The translations under genes and the position numbers were made by a program. Positions 1 through 12,404 of a DNA stretch of 64,000 nt are shown here, piece by piece (position 1 is the stretch's first letter; every line of letters begins with the position of its first letter). The notes beneath the pieces are model-generated. The model was not told the DNA's origin and did not search any database. It saw only the letters and a list, made by a program, of their open reading frames with translations. The stretch lies in assembly GCA_959347315.1 (NCBI GenBank), contig OY365807.1, forward strand, positions 30,981,128-31,045,127, read 5' to 3'. The stretch is from Bimastos eiseni (taxonomy: Eukaryota > Annelida > Clitellata > Crassiclitellata > Lumbricidae).

Positions 1-1956
1 AACGAAATAATGACCGCTTGACCGCTCAGTCCGCATGGCTGTTTCTCGAGCATTTTCTAGGAAATGATCCTGCATATTCCATCTGTTAATGGCTAAGGTT
101 CTGGAAATTGTTTATTGCCAGAGACGCAAATTAGAGAGAATTTCCCAGGAATAGCATACCAGAAATGAGGACATTCTTTTCAAATATTCACCACTTAACA
201 CAACAGTACTCAGCCTATTGTTTTTTTACTTTTCTTATGTCGTCCACTGCATTATATACAGGGCGTGTTATTACTTATTTTTGGCTAGTACGACTGTGTT
301 TGCGCCTCAGCCTTAAGATCTTGCAACACAGTCATCATTAGGAGTCTTTCAACATGCAAATAACTGTGTACCTTTTTCTCTCTTAATGTTTCTATCTTGT
401 CCATATTCAATCTGAAGCGACGATCTACAAGAGGCCTAGCACCTCTGATATCATATAACTTGATCATTCTCCGCTTCTCCAGCCTTCAACATCCCATTCA
501 AATTCAGTCGACATCGCAAAAATTTGAAAATCATTCAAATCCACTTAATCTGATTCTACGTCTTTCAGTTTTTAATCCTTTGGATCACACTCTCTGCTCC
601 TTCTCGTACCAGTACTGAACAGCAAATAGGCCTATACCTAGCGCAATAATTAGTACTCCTCATAGCCCAATAGCCAGTCTCGTCCATCCCTTTCAAGATA
701 CATCATACGGAGAGGTGAAGGTCTAGGCCTACCTGAAGCACACTTATGTAAAAGAGACAATAATTAATGTACCCGTATGATTCTTAGTAGTTTCTATAGA
801 CGTTTTACCAAAATAAATGCAGATTTGAAACATGTTCATTTCTGTGAATCTTTTAGTCACTCGCTAGATGCCAGCAGAGCTCACAGCAAACCCAGGGTGT
901 ATTAGACGCATAATTTAATGGGCGCCCTGCATAGCTATCGAAAGCTAAATTCGATTCCTTGTCATCATTCGTTCGTACTATGCTTGTAATCATATATGAG
1001 CATGGTAGGTCGTTTGGTTATGGTGCAATACCTAAATTGCGAACTGTTAAAGGTTGATTTCAAAGCAGGATCTGCTAAATTGGCGGACAATGCATTTGAT
1101 TGCAATATGGGCGACTTATGATTAGAGACCAGAGCTCTCGTCAGTGAGCTATTGCCCTGCGTTTGGTTTCAGGTGGCGTATCATAAGCTAGGAGATTACG
1201 ATTACGATTAGGTTTGATCCTGGCAAGATAACTTTGAACAACAGGACGTTTATGCAGATTTTGATATGGAATACGAAAAAGATGTGAGCACAGAAGACAT
1301 GTCTGGCGGAAACTAAAAGGGTTCATCCATGTATTACGTACGCAATGAGGGAGGGGTGTTCGATATTGGGAGATTTTGTGTACATGTGCGTTTAGCGAGG
1401 GGAGGGGTCTCGAAATGTGTACGTACGCAATCATATTTTCAATTATGACGTTCACGATATAGCCCTTAAGTTATTGTCCTACTTCACCCTAGATTTTTTA
1501 CAATGTAGATATTATAGTATTGTAAACATTTTATTTATGTTAAGAAATTTAGCTAACAAATTTGATGTTTAAAAAAATAAATGGTTGCGGATAAAACGTC
1601 CTATAAATAATTTTCGCTGATTAGCGTCTGCAAAATGGGGTTACAGAAGATTGCACGCAGGCCTATGCAAGGGAGGAATTCGAAAAATGTTTGATGTGCA
1701 ACAGAGGAGGAGGTATGAAAAAAAATATTTATGGGCCCATATGTATAAATTTTCTCAGAAATATTTTATTTCATACATGTACCTCCTTCCCTGTAGACAT
1801 ATAGAGGACGCACTTCCAATCCCGTCCTTCCCCTCAACGCATCCCATCGACAACGTACACGGTGAGTGCATTCATCGTAGACTACACTTGAGTTATAAAG
1901 AGGAACAAGTGAAAAAATAATTGAAAAAATCTCCTAACATCTTTCTTGCACGGACG
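1..1956. other. Intergenic, no gene recognised
   Basis: I see no conserved coding sequence, RNA gene or clear mobile element here. The open frames are short and have no family-like motifs. The sequence is AT-rich with scattered AGGCCTA-type palindromic words (for example near 628 and 722). Confidence 0.5.
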
Positions 1957-2050
1957 GAATTGAACGCCACTCTGACCCATGAGAGTCTAGGTTGAAAATC
2001 TGGCACGTTAACAAGAGCTATCTAGACTGACGTCAGCCACTAGACTATGC
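1957..2050 (-). repeat. tRNA-derived SINE head
   Basis: Read on the minus strand, an A-box-like TAGTCTAGTGG (complement of 2037–2047) is followed about 75 bases on by a B-box-like GTTCAATTC (complement of 1957–1965). This is the internal RNA polymerase III promoter layout of tRNA-derived SINEs. The stretch between the boxes does not fold as a clean tRNA cloverleaf, so a functional tRNA gene is unlikely. Confidence 0.45.
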
Positions 2051-2424
2051 CCACTGATAGCTAAGAGCTCCGTTAATGGCATTAGATGTAACCGGTGAAG
2101 TAGGGACTTGCCCAGTAAGCTACATAACATCGGTAAGGGTGCAGCCTGCGTCACATCATCACTTACATGCCTCTGTGAAAGAGAGCGTGTGGATCGCGGT
2201 TCGCCTCCGGATACTGGTTTATTTCAGAGATATAACTCGTAGGCTATTACAATCATTGCACGGGAATCCTAAACGATGAGATGTATATTCAAATGGGGTA
2301 GCAATGGTGAACGATCTCACCAGAAAAAATAGGCAGGTCTGAGGCTTTTGTACGGTTGCAATAGAAACAGTTGAAGATTTACATTAGAGATGATGGCGAA
2401 AGTGCAGTATCGGTGTGCGTTACC

Positions 2425-3575
2425 CGGGGTGTAACAAGCGGGGTTAGAGGGGGCATCGACCCCCGTTTTAAAACGGGGGGAAAGCCCCCACAAAGCCCCT
2501 CAGTTTTAGTGCTGAGTGCCCCCAAATTTCGCCCCCCCCCCCAATCGGTTTTATTTTTTATGTTTCTCCAATAGCTCTTTATATTTAATGATAAAGGTAT
2601 TGTGGGTCAATAAATTTCCAACAGTTCAAAGTTTGTTCTTACGATTTGTTCTTACTTATTGCAGGTATAAAAGCTATCATTTACAAAGGAGAATAATGCA
2701 TGTTTGGTTATTCATTCATCTATAAAGTATCACTTTGTTCCTATCCAAAATACAGAAAATTTCTGACAGTAGAATATCACTCATTTGGAAATTGGCAATA
2801 CTAAATTAGTTTCTGCTATTGATTGCAATGTGTCAACCAAGTGATCTCACAATAAACGAGTGTTACCTTTCAAGTGGGAAGCTCTGAGAGTGAGTGATGA
2901 ATGGGTTTTAACCTTCATACACAGAAGCCATTGAAATTATGTTGTAAGTACTTCATACCTTCTTAGCAATCTCAAGGTTAGCTCAAGTACTGCTCTTCCA
3001 CCTAAATCCCGACATTTATAACCAATTAAGAATCTGTGTATTGAATTTTGAAATTTGCCTTGTTATCACCAGCCAAATGTACTCAACCATCTTATAGCCA
3101 CATTATAGCTGTAGTCTTTGATTAAATATGAAATCCTGATAAAAACTCCGGCATATTAAGTAGGTAATTGTGAAGGCGCTAGAGAAATGTCCTTATACAT
3201 GCATATCGGATATTAGATCTAAATAACTTATACGTTTACATGAATCTTGCGGCAAGCTAAAGCCGAAATTTATTTGGCATCCAGCCTATGTATGCGCCGT
3301 TGCAATGACCATGTTACAAGCTTCAGGATGATGGAAAAGATTGATTTGCATACAATTTTACTGTATATTGTACAAAATAGTAGGCCTACTTTATAGAGTG
3401 TACTTTAAAAGTGTCCTGCACATCGAATTTCTATGAAGTAATTATGATAAAATGACTTTTGGAAAGATAATTTGTGCCCCAAATTTTTCAAATTTCTGGG
3501 GGGGGGCAAAATTCAAAAAGTTGGGGTAAAGATTATGCCCCCATTTTTCGAAACCTTGTTACGCCTCTGGCGTAT
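2425..3575. mobile_element. Possible non-autonomous DNA transposon with GTAACAAG ends
   Basis: The left end contains GGTGTAACAAG followed by G-rich sequence. The right end contains the reverse complement, CTTGTTACGCC, preceded by a C/G-rich stretch. A perfect palindrome, CCCCCGTTTTAAAACGGGGG, sits at 2460–2479 just inside the left end. No transposase is visible and I could not define a target-site duplication, so boundaries are approximate. Confidence 0.25.
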
Positions 3576-4255
3576 ACTAATAGCGAGCGTCATGAAGCCA
3601 GGTTTAGATTTTAAGTATGCATTATAAGAGTTGGTTAGGGTCAGGATTAGGGTCACCAGACTCCCATCAGGGTATCTCCTAATCAACCATTCCTTGATTA
3701 TCATGCATTTCGCTGTCTTTACCACTGCAGAGTTCATTCTCCTTCCATCGGCTTTAGATTCATTTGTTCCATTTAGGATGTCGTCTGCGTATATCTGACT
3801 CGTCAAGAGGTTGCTGATGTCCGAGGTGTGTAGTAAGTCATGTGATAGCGGCAGTCCAGACATGCCCGAAGCCAAACTGGTATCCGAAACAACGCATGCA
3901 GAGCCTCTGCACACTGCACAGCAAGGAAGTGTCCAAAGGAGGGGGAGAGACTATGTAAAGGAATGACGTTGTCGATCTCGGCGAGGCTTCGCGTTTATCG
4001 AAAAGATTCAGAGGGAGGGGTCGCCCGAGATCTGTCAATGGCAGCGTAAGGCAAACGGAGAGGAGGCGAACCAACAGGGTCTAATGTAATGTAATCAAAC
4101 ATTTATATTGCGCCGCTCAAAATTAGCAGCGTTCTCAACGGACGTCTGTGCAGAAGCCAGATAACCGGACAGTCATAGGGTGAGAGACTGAGAGGGATAG
4201 CAATTCCACGTGCAAGGACTGTGAATGACAGTTACTCCCTGACTGGCATTGATAG

Positions 4256-4462
4256 AGACCTAGAAAGAGACAGAAAGACAGAAAGACAGAGACAGAGATA
4301 GAGACAAATAGATACAGAGACAGAGACATACAGAAACAGAGACAGGAACAGAGACAGAGAGAGATACAGAGAGAAAGCCAGAGAGACAGAGACAGACAGA
4401 GAGACATAGAGAGAGAGAGAGACAGAGAGAAAAAAGAGACAGAGAGAGATACAGAGATAGAA

Positions 4463-4495
<33 letters not shown>

Positions 4496-4574
4496 GAGGG
4501 AGCGAGAGAGAGTGAGTGAGTGAATAAGTAAGAAAGAGCAAAACACAAAGCGAGGAGAGAGAAAAGGCGCAAAA

Positions 4575-4658
<84 letters not shown>

Positions 4659-4745
4659 TAGATAGATAGATAGATAGATAGATAAATTGACAAATAGACA
4701 GATAGACAGATAAAAAAATAGACAGACATACATGCAGACAGACAG
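4256..4745. repeat. Long GACA/GATA/GAGA purine microsatellite
   Basis: Nearly 500 bp of plus-strand purine-rich repeat. It runs from degenerate GACAGA/GAGAGA through pure blocks of GATA and GACA around 4577–4683. The Ser/Leu/Tyr-rich open frames on the minus strand are translations of this repeat, not genes. Confidence 0.9.
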
Positions 4746-5129
4746 ACAGGCTTATAGACTTATATATAGACTTATAGACATTTAGATAGGTAGAGAGTCA
4801 TTTTGACAATGGCAGGTTGACACGTCTCAGGCGCCCATTCGACGACTGCATTCGTCGCACTCCTTGTGTTCCTTGTGCACTGCTTCAACCGCTGCTGCTG
4901 CTGCTGCTGCTGCTGTAGGGCTGTAGGATTGTAGGGCACATGTGCAGCTCCTGCCTCTCCACAACACATCCACAGACGCACATGCGCCACATTCGCCTCA
5001 GCACAGCGCATGCGCGTCTAACCCAACGCAGCCTGCATGCCTCAATTCATCGCCTTCTCTTCCTCCTTTTCCTAATGCTCCTGCTACTTATCGGCTTCCT
5101 CTTCCCCTCCTATTTCCTCCGCTCCGCAG

Positions 5130-5793
5130 CTAGGAAGTCAAGCCAGTGGAAGCGGTCGGATTGCGATTGAACGGAACTATTGTAGGTCTGTACGACGGCC
5201 GAGGAAACCTTCGCGTTGGTTTTTAACCTATAACTGGATCGTCACGGCGTTTTCGCTACTTGCGATCTCCGTACATTCATATCGATAACAGAGGAACGGG
5301 ATAGCGGCGCTAACCGGTGACCCCGTCAGTTATAGAGCAAGCGATGAATTCTGTCCTTTCCAGTCGTGTGTCCAGGATCGAGCCCTCCGACTGCAAGCAG
5401 CTGTCGCCCGTTTATTAGCCTCCGTTTTCCCTCTCTCCATCCCTTTCTCTCTCTCTCTCTCTCCTGATCGGCCGCCCGCGCGCGCTTCGGTGCGTGCGTG
5501 AAGCGCCGACACACAGCGGTGCACACATGGCTGGACATTGCAGAGCGTGACGTTCAGGGCAGAGGCGCTTATTTGCCAGCGTTTAGTTGAAACGGTCGAC
5601 GTCTGTCTTCCGAAGCAGATCGATCATCATTGATTGTGTCCCATTATTGCTCACACAATCTGCGTCGTATAATTATGGACCAGAGCTAGGGAGGAGGCCT
5701 AGGCCTACCTGTATGTCAAACAGACGAGTTTCCCCAGGACTCTTTTCAGAGAAAATCTCGTTTTGCGTGTGCCGTGTGAACCGACACCTGTCA
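5130..5793 (+). promoter_or_regulatory. CpG-rich stretch, possible promoter and 5' non-coding exon of the J-protein gene
   Basis: CpG dinucleotides are dense here compared with the AT-rich flanks, for example around 5190–5280 and 5465–5510. A good splice donor, CTGTCAG|GTGAGA, occurs at 5793. The J-protein gene downstream has an apparent acceptor, TCCATAG, directly before its start codon at 12405. This suggests a 5' UTR exon that splices into coding exon 1. This is inference: no TATA box or transcript evidence can be seen. Confidence 0.25.
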
Positions 5794-6704
5794 GGTGAGA
5801 TAATGAATAATTATGCAATTGTTTTGACTCACTTTAGTCTTTACTCATTATCTAGTTAACTTTCTAAAGTGCGGCTGTTGTGATCTAGTCTAATTCTGCC
5901 TACTAAATTGTTCATTATAGCCTTCATAATGCTCATACATGAATTCAGACGTACATAAATGCACAGGCATACACACACACATGCATGTATGCATACATAC
6001 ACCCATGCACACTTGCATACGTCCATGCATTCTTGCATATGTATAAGTACTCGTGTTCAGAGATACATCTATGAAAAGACAGGCTAGACGGTCCACAGCT
6101 ATGTATTACAGTCTGCAGTCCACTAAGTTTATTCTGGCTACATCGTGTATAGGGTCAGTAAGTAAGTAAGCAAGCAAGTAAGTGGATAAGTAGGTAGGTA
6201 AGTAAGTAAGTGAATGACTTGAATTCACGGTTGCAGACCAAATTCTGAGTTACAAAAGATATTACATATGAACTTATTCATTCAAAGGCAAGAATAAGAA
6301 ATATAATAAGTGTATATATATACAAACTTTTAAGAGTGCACGTGTATCTATGCATGAATAACATTTAGACAGATAGACAGAAAGGAAGACCGAGACAGGC
6401 AGAGAGACCGAGACAGACAAGGAGAGAAAGTAGTTGGAATGCATTGCTTGTTCGATGAAAAATGAGTAATCGAGGAACTGGACGTGTAATTTTTGGTCTG
6501 TATATCTCATATCACTAAGTACAGGATGGATGATATACTTCGAGGATCAGATGATATTTAATGGCGTCGTTGACGGTCAACAGAAGCGACATGGCTAAGC
6601 AATTACTTCCCAGGATCAATGGTCCTCTCTCTATCTCTCACTCTCTTTCTGTCTGTCTGTCTCTGTCTGTCAGTCTGACTGTCTGTTTGTCTGTCTATCT
6701 TTTT

Positions 6705-6736
<32 letters not shown>

Positions 6737-9700
6737 TCTTTCTTTCTCTAACGCCGGTAGTCGTCGTCATCATCATCATTGTCGTCGTCGTCGTTTTTCC
6801 ACAAGCAGCCAATCTGGCAACACTCCACCTCCTAACGTTACCTATATTCTCAGTTCCATTTGCTCAACGCTACCTTCTTTCATTTCACTCATAGGAATTG
6901 TCCAGGATGCGCTATATAAATTCTGATTGACTGCTTGATTGATTCGTCGCGCATTTATCTGCCCGTCGAATCACGCGACTCAAGATGCATCCGTCCGATT
7001 CAGTGATGCGTATTCGATATGAATGACTGCACTTGATTGCAATGAAGTGAAAACATGACACAGGGCACCATTGTATCCGCGTATAAAGACAGGCCCACAA
7101 AGTCAAGTAAATGCATTTTTCATATAAATAGTAATAAGCTGCAGAGACTGAACAATTAACAGCGCATTTGGAAATGATTGAATTTTCTATGTGGATAAGT
7201 GTATGTAGGCCTACACATCAACAGTAATATCTAGCAACATAAAATGATAAATAATCCATCTGTTTTCCAACAAGGCGCGGTATAGAAAACGTTTATGTTC
7301 TGGCAGAAAGTTGGATAGCACTTAATGCATTATCCATTCAATGCATTATCCACTCTGTCGGAAACATTATTATAAAAAATATTTCGACACTAATACATTA
7401 CTTATAGCCTACTTGGCTTTGGAAATTGAGGAAAGGAGGCTGAACTAAACACCGACGATTCGCACGCGCGCACACGTGCACACGCACACACGCACACACA
7501 TACTTGCATACATACATACATACATACATACATACATACATACACGGTCATGCATAAAAAATATTCTTGCATACAAATAATATATACAAGCATACATACA
7601 AAGTCATGCATGCATGCACGTGACAAGCAGAGCATGAACTTGTTGTTCCGTATACTGTACATATGATGATTTGTTATTGTGAAGATGTGACCATATTATT
7701 TTAACAGTATATTTACAATTATGAATATGCATGAATCTCAGGCAAAACGACATTGACTGGATGTTGGCTTTAATGTTTTTCTCAATGACTCGTCTCCGGC
7801 GCATTATTTGTGTCCCTCACATTATTGAACATCGTCAGATTCATGTTTGTATTGGCGTTAGTAGCAAGTGTGACTCTTTGTATCCCTCTGTCTGTCTGGG
7901 TGCTCGACAAAGGGAGATAAGCTTATGTATACTGTTTGTTTGTCTGCAATCATGTGTGCATGTTCTAAAGACTTCCTCTTTGGCCTGGCCTACGTTGGAA
8001 GCACCTTCGTATAGTTGTCTTGAAGCGACGCTATATAAATTGCATTGGTGAATGGGTGTTGAGTGGGTTGGTTTGGATGGATGGATGGATTGATGAATGA
8101 CTGACTGTTTGTCTGTCTGTCTGTCTGAGCAGACCTGTCGCCAATCTCGCCATCGCTTCATTCGTTCCTTCAATTCTATAATCTGGGTCTGACCGCCAAC
8201 TATGCTCAATTGTGCTGCCAGAGATGGCGCCAAAGAGTCGACACTGTCTCATTAGAATACATAGGCCTTACTTACGATGAACAACTTTTAATTGGCTTCC
8301 AGATGGAGCAAGAATTAAATGTGAATGTCCCTTCTGAGGTCATCGACTCTTCCGATTCGAGTTTTATAATTCAAGGCTCTTGTAAGAATGACCTTATACA
8401 ATTATACGGAAGTAGCTTGTATCTTGTCTGCTCATACGTTGCAATTAAGAATGACCTGTTGGTTTTTTATCGGCTACGGGTTAAGTGTTAAGTACCCATT
8501 TGGCAAGAAGATCTGAGATCGGCACTGGAGCAATGAGATACGCCACCTAAGAGACGAGTCGACCTGTTACCTAAATGTGTTTCTACTACAACAATCGACC
8601 ATCTGCACCTTGTCTACACAATCCTGTTATGCTCTTTCATGCAGCAACCAGCGAATATGTCGGTTACAGGTTCGCCAGATAGGCTTACGTTTTAGATCTT
8701 TTGAAATGGGAGATCCGTCACCTTTAAATGAGCAATGCAACCACTACCCACTGTACATAACTCAGGCAATAGATGGCGCTAAGAAGGACCTGAACTGTCT
8801 TCGGTGAGCTCTCATTCATTCATCGGTTATCATGGTGGTCGGCATAAGTAAAATAAATATTGATATACGTTCATGTCACACTAGTTCTTATAGCACCGTC
8901 TCTATAATATATACCCCTACGTGCCATAGACCTAAGTGAAGTCGTTCATTGATCTCTTGTAAAAAGCTTGTGCATGCCAGAACTACGTCCTCTTCATACG
9001 CTGCTGCTGGTGCTGGTGTTAAATACCCTTTGGGCAAGAAGATGAATTAAGCAATTTGAATTTTTTGTATCGAATGTTACTCGTTTTAACAGATGGGAAA
9101 TGATTATAGATACTTCATCTGTGGCCTGTAGGTACATTGGATTTGAGAATTTTCCACCACACATTGAGCATGTGGCGTCATACTGTCTTTGAAGCAAATG
9201 TTTTCCAATCTTAGTATGTCTAGCACTTCTTAGATCTGACAATAGCAACTTTGTTGGCAGAACTAATCAAGGGGCGTTCAAAGGCGCTACGTAAATGTAC
9301 AGATTCCAGATACGCAACAAAGCAACCTCCAGTTGTTCTCTATGCTTTAAGAGTAAACTGTTTAGTCTGAAACTGCGGTATGTTGGCGCCAATGGTGTTT
9401 ATACTGTTGCCTATGGTCATAAACACTACGACAAAAATTATTACATCAGGTTAGATGCACGTGTACGTCGGTCTGTTCATGTATACGTCTGTGTGCATCC
9501 GTGCGTTCGTATATGAGCCGAGTGTCTGTGTTCGACATCACTGCTGTTTACATATAAACCATCGGCAACGTACATGTATACTTTGAAATGCATGACAGAC
9601 ATAGCAAGAACTAAGTTGCCGCGTGTTTATGGACTAAACGATGAGTTGCGTTATGAAGCCGGAGGTCATTAGTGATGCATGAAAACGAGCTTCAGTCAAC

Positions 9701-11204
9701 AAGAGAAACGCAGACGATTCCGTTGCAAGTTTAATTATGACGGTCTGCTTTTCACGAAGTCTATGGTTACAAGGCGTAGACTTTTGTTATCTGAACAGCA
9801 TGGTCTGTGTGGGAGTTGATCATAATTATATAGGACTAGGTCGATTGCTGGTAATGCACCACTGAATTAAGCAAAACATTAATCGGTCGTTGCCTTTGAG
9901 ATTCTCGTTTGCTCCGTTCGTTGCTAATCGTGTTTTCTTCGGGACAACCGAACATACAACGAGTCATATATAATAATCAAGGTCTATACATAATGTATGT
10001 TGTACTTCTACACATCATCAGCATAATTAGAATCGTCAATATCAACACTGTCATCATTCGGGTGAGCGCTGACAATTGGTGCTGGTCCAGAATAAAGCAG
10101 AGAGCTTTCTGACGCCACAGAGGATATTTATCATGCACTTTGAAAGTAAATATTTATCTCCAATCTTTCGGTCTAATAGTTATCACTTCTAATCCTTAAT
10201 TTTGGTGTGATGGAGGCTTCGTCTTCTCCTGTTTCTTTCACATATATCACGTTTTGCGTCTGATTTGCATATCATCTCGACACTACCATTTGATCGCTAC
10301 GCTCAGCTGTTTGAAATCAATTCTCTTCTTGCTTGTTATTAGTAGTAGTAGTGGAAATGGTAGTTGTGGTGGAAGTAGTGAAAGAGGTGGAAAAAGTGGG
10401 GGTGGTGGAAGGAGAAGTAGTGGTGGATGCAGTAATCGTAGTAGCACATAGTTCAGGAGTGAAAACTGAAACCAGAGGGAAACATTTGGAACCGTAGGTA
10501 AAATGGAAGACGTAAGTTTTCAGCTTAAAGTGACAGGAATCTCGGTAAAAGAAATGCGAACGTGAGGATAGAGAAAGATTCAAATCGAGTGACCTACAAC
10601 TCTGAATGAACGCCGGCCAAAGAAAAGGAACCGCATTCTTCCCAGAAGTTGGAACTATGATATTTCCAGTCATATATCACGGACAGAAGCGTGTAGCTTT
10701 CGGCATCCAATAGTCAGCTCGATAAAAACAATTCTCAGTATTTATACATTCTCGTGTCTGTATGTTTTATACAAGTACACGTACATATGATGTATATTCA
10801 GGGTCTGTCTGTGGAATGCCACATTAATTACATGATGAGTGTAGTAGGTTATTAGCCAACAATATAACTTAACTGTAGAGTCTGCATTCTGACTGGCATG
10901 CATGATCATATTTTTTGGTTCATAACGATCGCAAGGGATGATGGTTGTGTTTACCTCAATGATTATTCTTTGTATTCCTTGAGGAACGACTCCAGACATA
11001 GAATAATTCAATGTAGACCTATGAACAAGTCAATTGTTAATTGAAAATAAGACTGAACTTCTGTGCATCTTAGGGGTCCATCCAAAAACAACATCACACC
11101 AATTTGGCACAGAATTAATCCCCGCCATCCCTTCTTGTCGCAATTGACATAATAATTCAGCCTCATTCAGCTTCCTCCCTCCGTTCACTTCGCTCACTCA
11201 ATAG
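5794..11204. other. Intergenic with scattered microsatellites
   Basis: No gene recognised. The stretch holds AAGT repeats (about 6152–6217), a pyrimidine tract of CTGT then CTTT units (about 6640–6752), and a CATA repeat (about 7500–7543). Two partial LINE/SINE tails carry the GCTATATAAAT motif (about 6905 and 8028). The sequence ACCC(A/T)TTTGGCAAGAAGAT near 8494 is echoed near 9027. The short open frames show no family-like features. Confidence 0.5.
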
Positions 11205-11455
11205 ACTTGACCTTTTGGTTCCTAGAACTAGAACAGCTATGGCTCAGTCTCGATCTTTTGCCTCAATTGGTACCTCTCGGTGGAATGCGCTTTCGACATC
11301 TGTTCGCTCTAAAATTCTATCTGGCAGTCTCTCACCCTCTTTTTACTTTTCTAAAAACCTACTTTTTCTCGCTGGGCCTTTCGCACTGGCAGTGCTTCTG
11401 AACTGTTCACCCTACTAGAGGCTCTTTATAAATGCTCAAATACAATACAAATACA
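11205..11455 (+). mobile_element. LINE (CR1/L2-like) ORF2 C-terminal fragment
   Basis: The frame opening near 11215 reads VPRTRTAMAQSRSFASIG, then SRWNALSTSVR. This matches the C-terminal tail of many non-LTR retrotransposon ORF2 proteins (F/VPRTRT…RSFxxxGPxLWNxLP). The frame stops at 11416–11418 and is followed by an ACAATACAAATACAATT tail typical of LINE 3' ends. Only the last part of the element is present, consistent with 5' truncation on insertion. Confidence 0.55.
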
Positions 11456-11974
11456 ATTGAGGCGTTAAGCACTAAGCAGTCCACTGCTTCATAATCACAT
11501 AGCGTCACACATGGTCTAACCTCACCATGTGGACGGAACGTCAATTATGGACAACAAAACACTCAGGTCATATCTATTACTGACCATGTTCTTCTGCAGA
11601 CTGAGTCGTTGCCTCACGAAGTTCTTCGTAATCCACAAGCACACGAAAATCCTGTTGATCAGCGGATCGAGATAGATTGTACACACAAACGTAGCCTACA
11701 TTTCTATAATTGTGTCAATTTCCATGCACCTCATTTCCTTTGTTTCTTCAGTTTGGTGGCCAAGGCCTTTAAAGCTATTCAATTGCTATAATCCTGTCGA
11801 AAACCCTGCTGACTAGCTGCTGAAAATTTATATAATGTCCACAGTGAAATGCCTTTATAGTCTCCTAAACTGCAGATCTTTCCTCTGTTTCTTCTGTTCT
11901 GTTCCGTTCCTAAAGCAGCACGACTCGTAAAATACTTCAAAGGACTTAATTCATGTGACCCTGAAGAGGAGTTA

Positions 11975-12035
11975 TACATACATACATACGCACGCACGTA
12001 CTTATGTATGTATATATGTATGTATGTATACATAC

Positions 12036-12066
<31 letters not shown>

Positions 12067-12085
12067 TGTATGTATGTATGTATGC
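11975..12085. repeat. GTAT/CATA microsatellite
   Basis: Alternating ATAC/GTAT tetranucleotides. The purest block is (GTAT)n at about 12043–12083. It is followed by a truncated repeat tail with the TTATATAGCG motif near 12097. Confidence 0.85.
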
Positions 12086-12404
12086 ATAATGGTCATTTAT
12101 ATAGCGTCTTGTAAGAACCTAACTAAGGCGGTAAACGTAGCTACCCAACAGATCAAAACAAAAGTGGAAGATTCACTTTCTGAATTGCTGTAAATTTTAC
12201 TCAGACGATGTCAGCAGCGCAGAACAGTGTACACCCCTTGGAATCCACATTCAGAATGGTCTAAACGACATGGTCAAGTGTGGTCACTGGTGACCAATGC
12301 TTCGTGGAGCGGAACTGATTTAATTATCTTAGTTCTTAGTGCTTAACAATCAGTTGGTCTAGTGAATCTAATTCAAGTTATTTGCCTTGTCGTTCGTCCA
12401 TAGG

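Noticed and set aside
4135..4733. Ser/Leu/Tyr-rich frames up to 165 codons on the minus strand
   Set aside because: All three frames are open because the GACA/GATA repeat lacks stops; no start context, motif or conservation.
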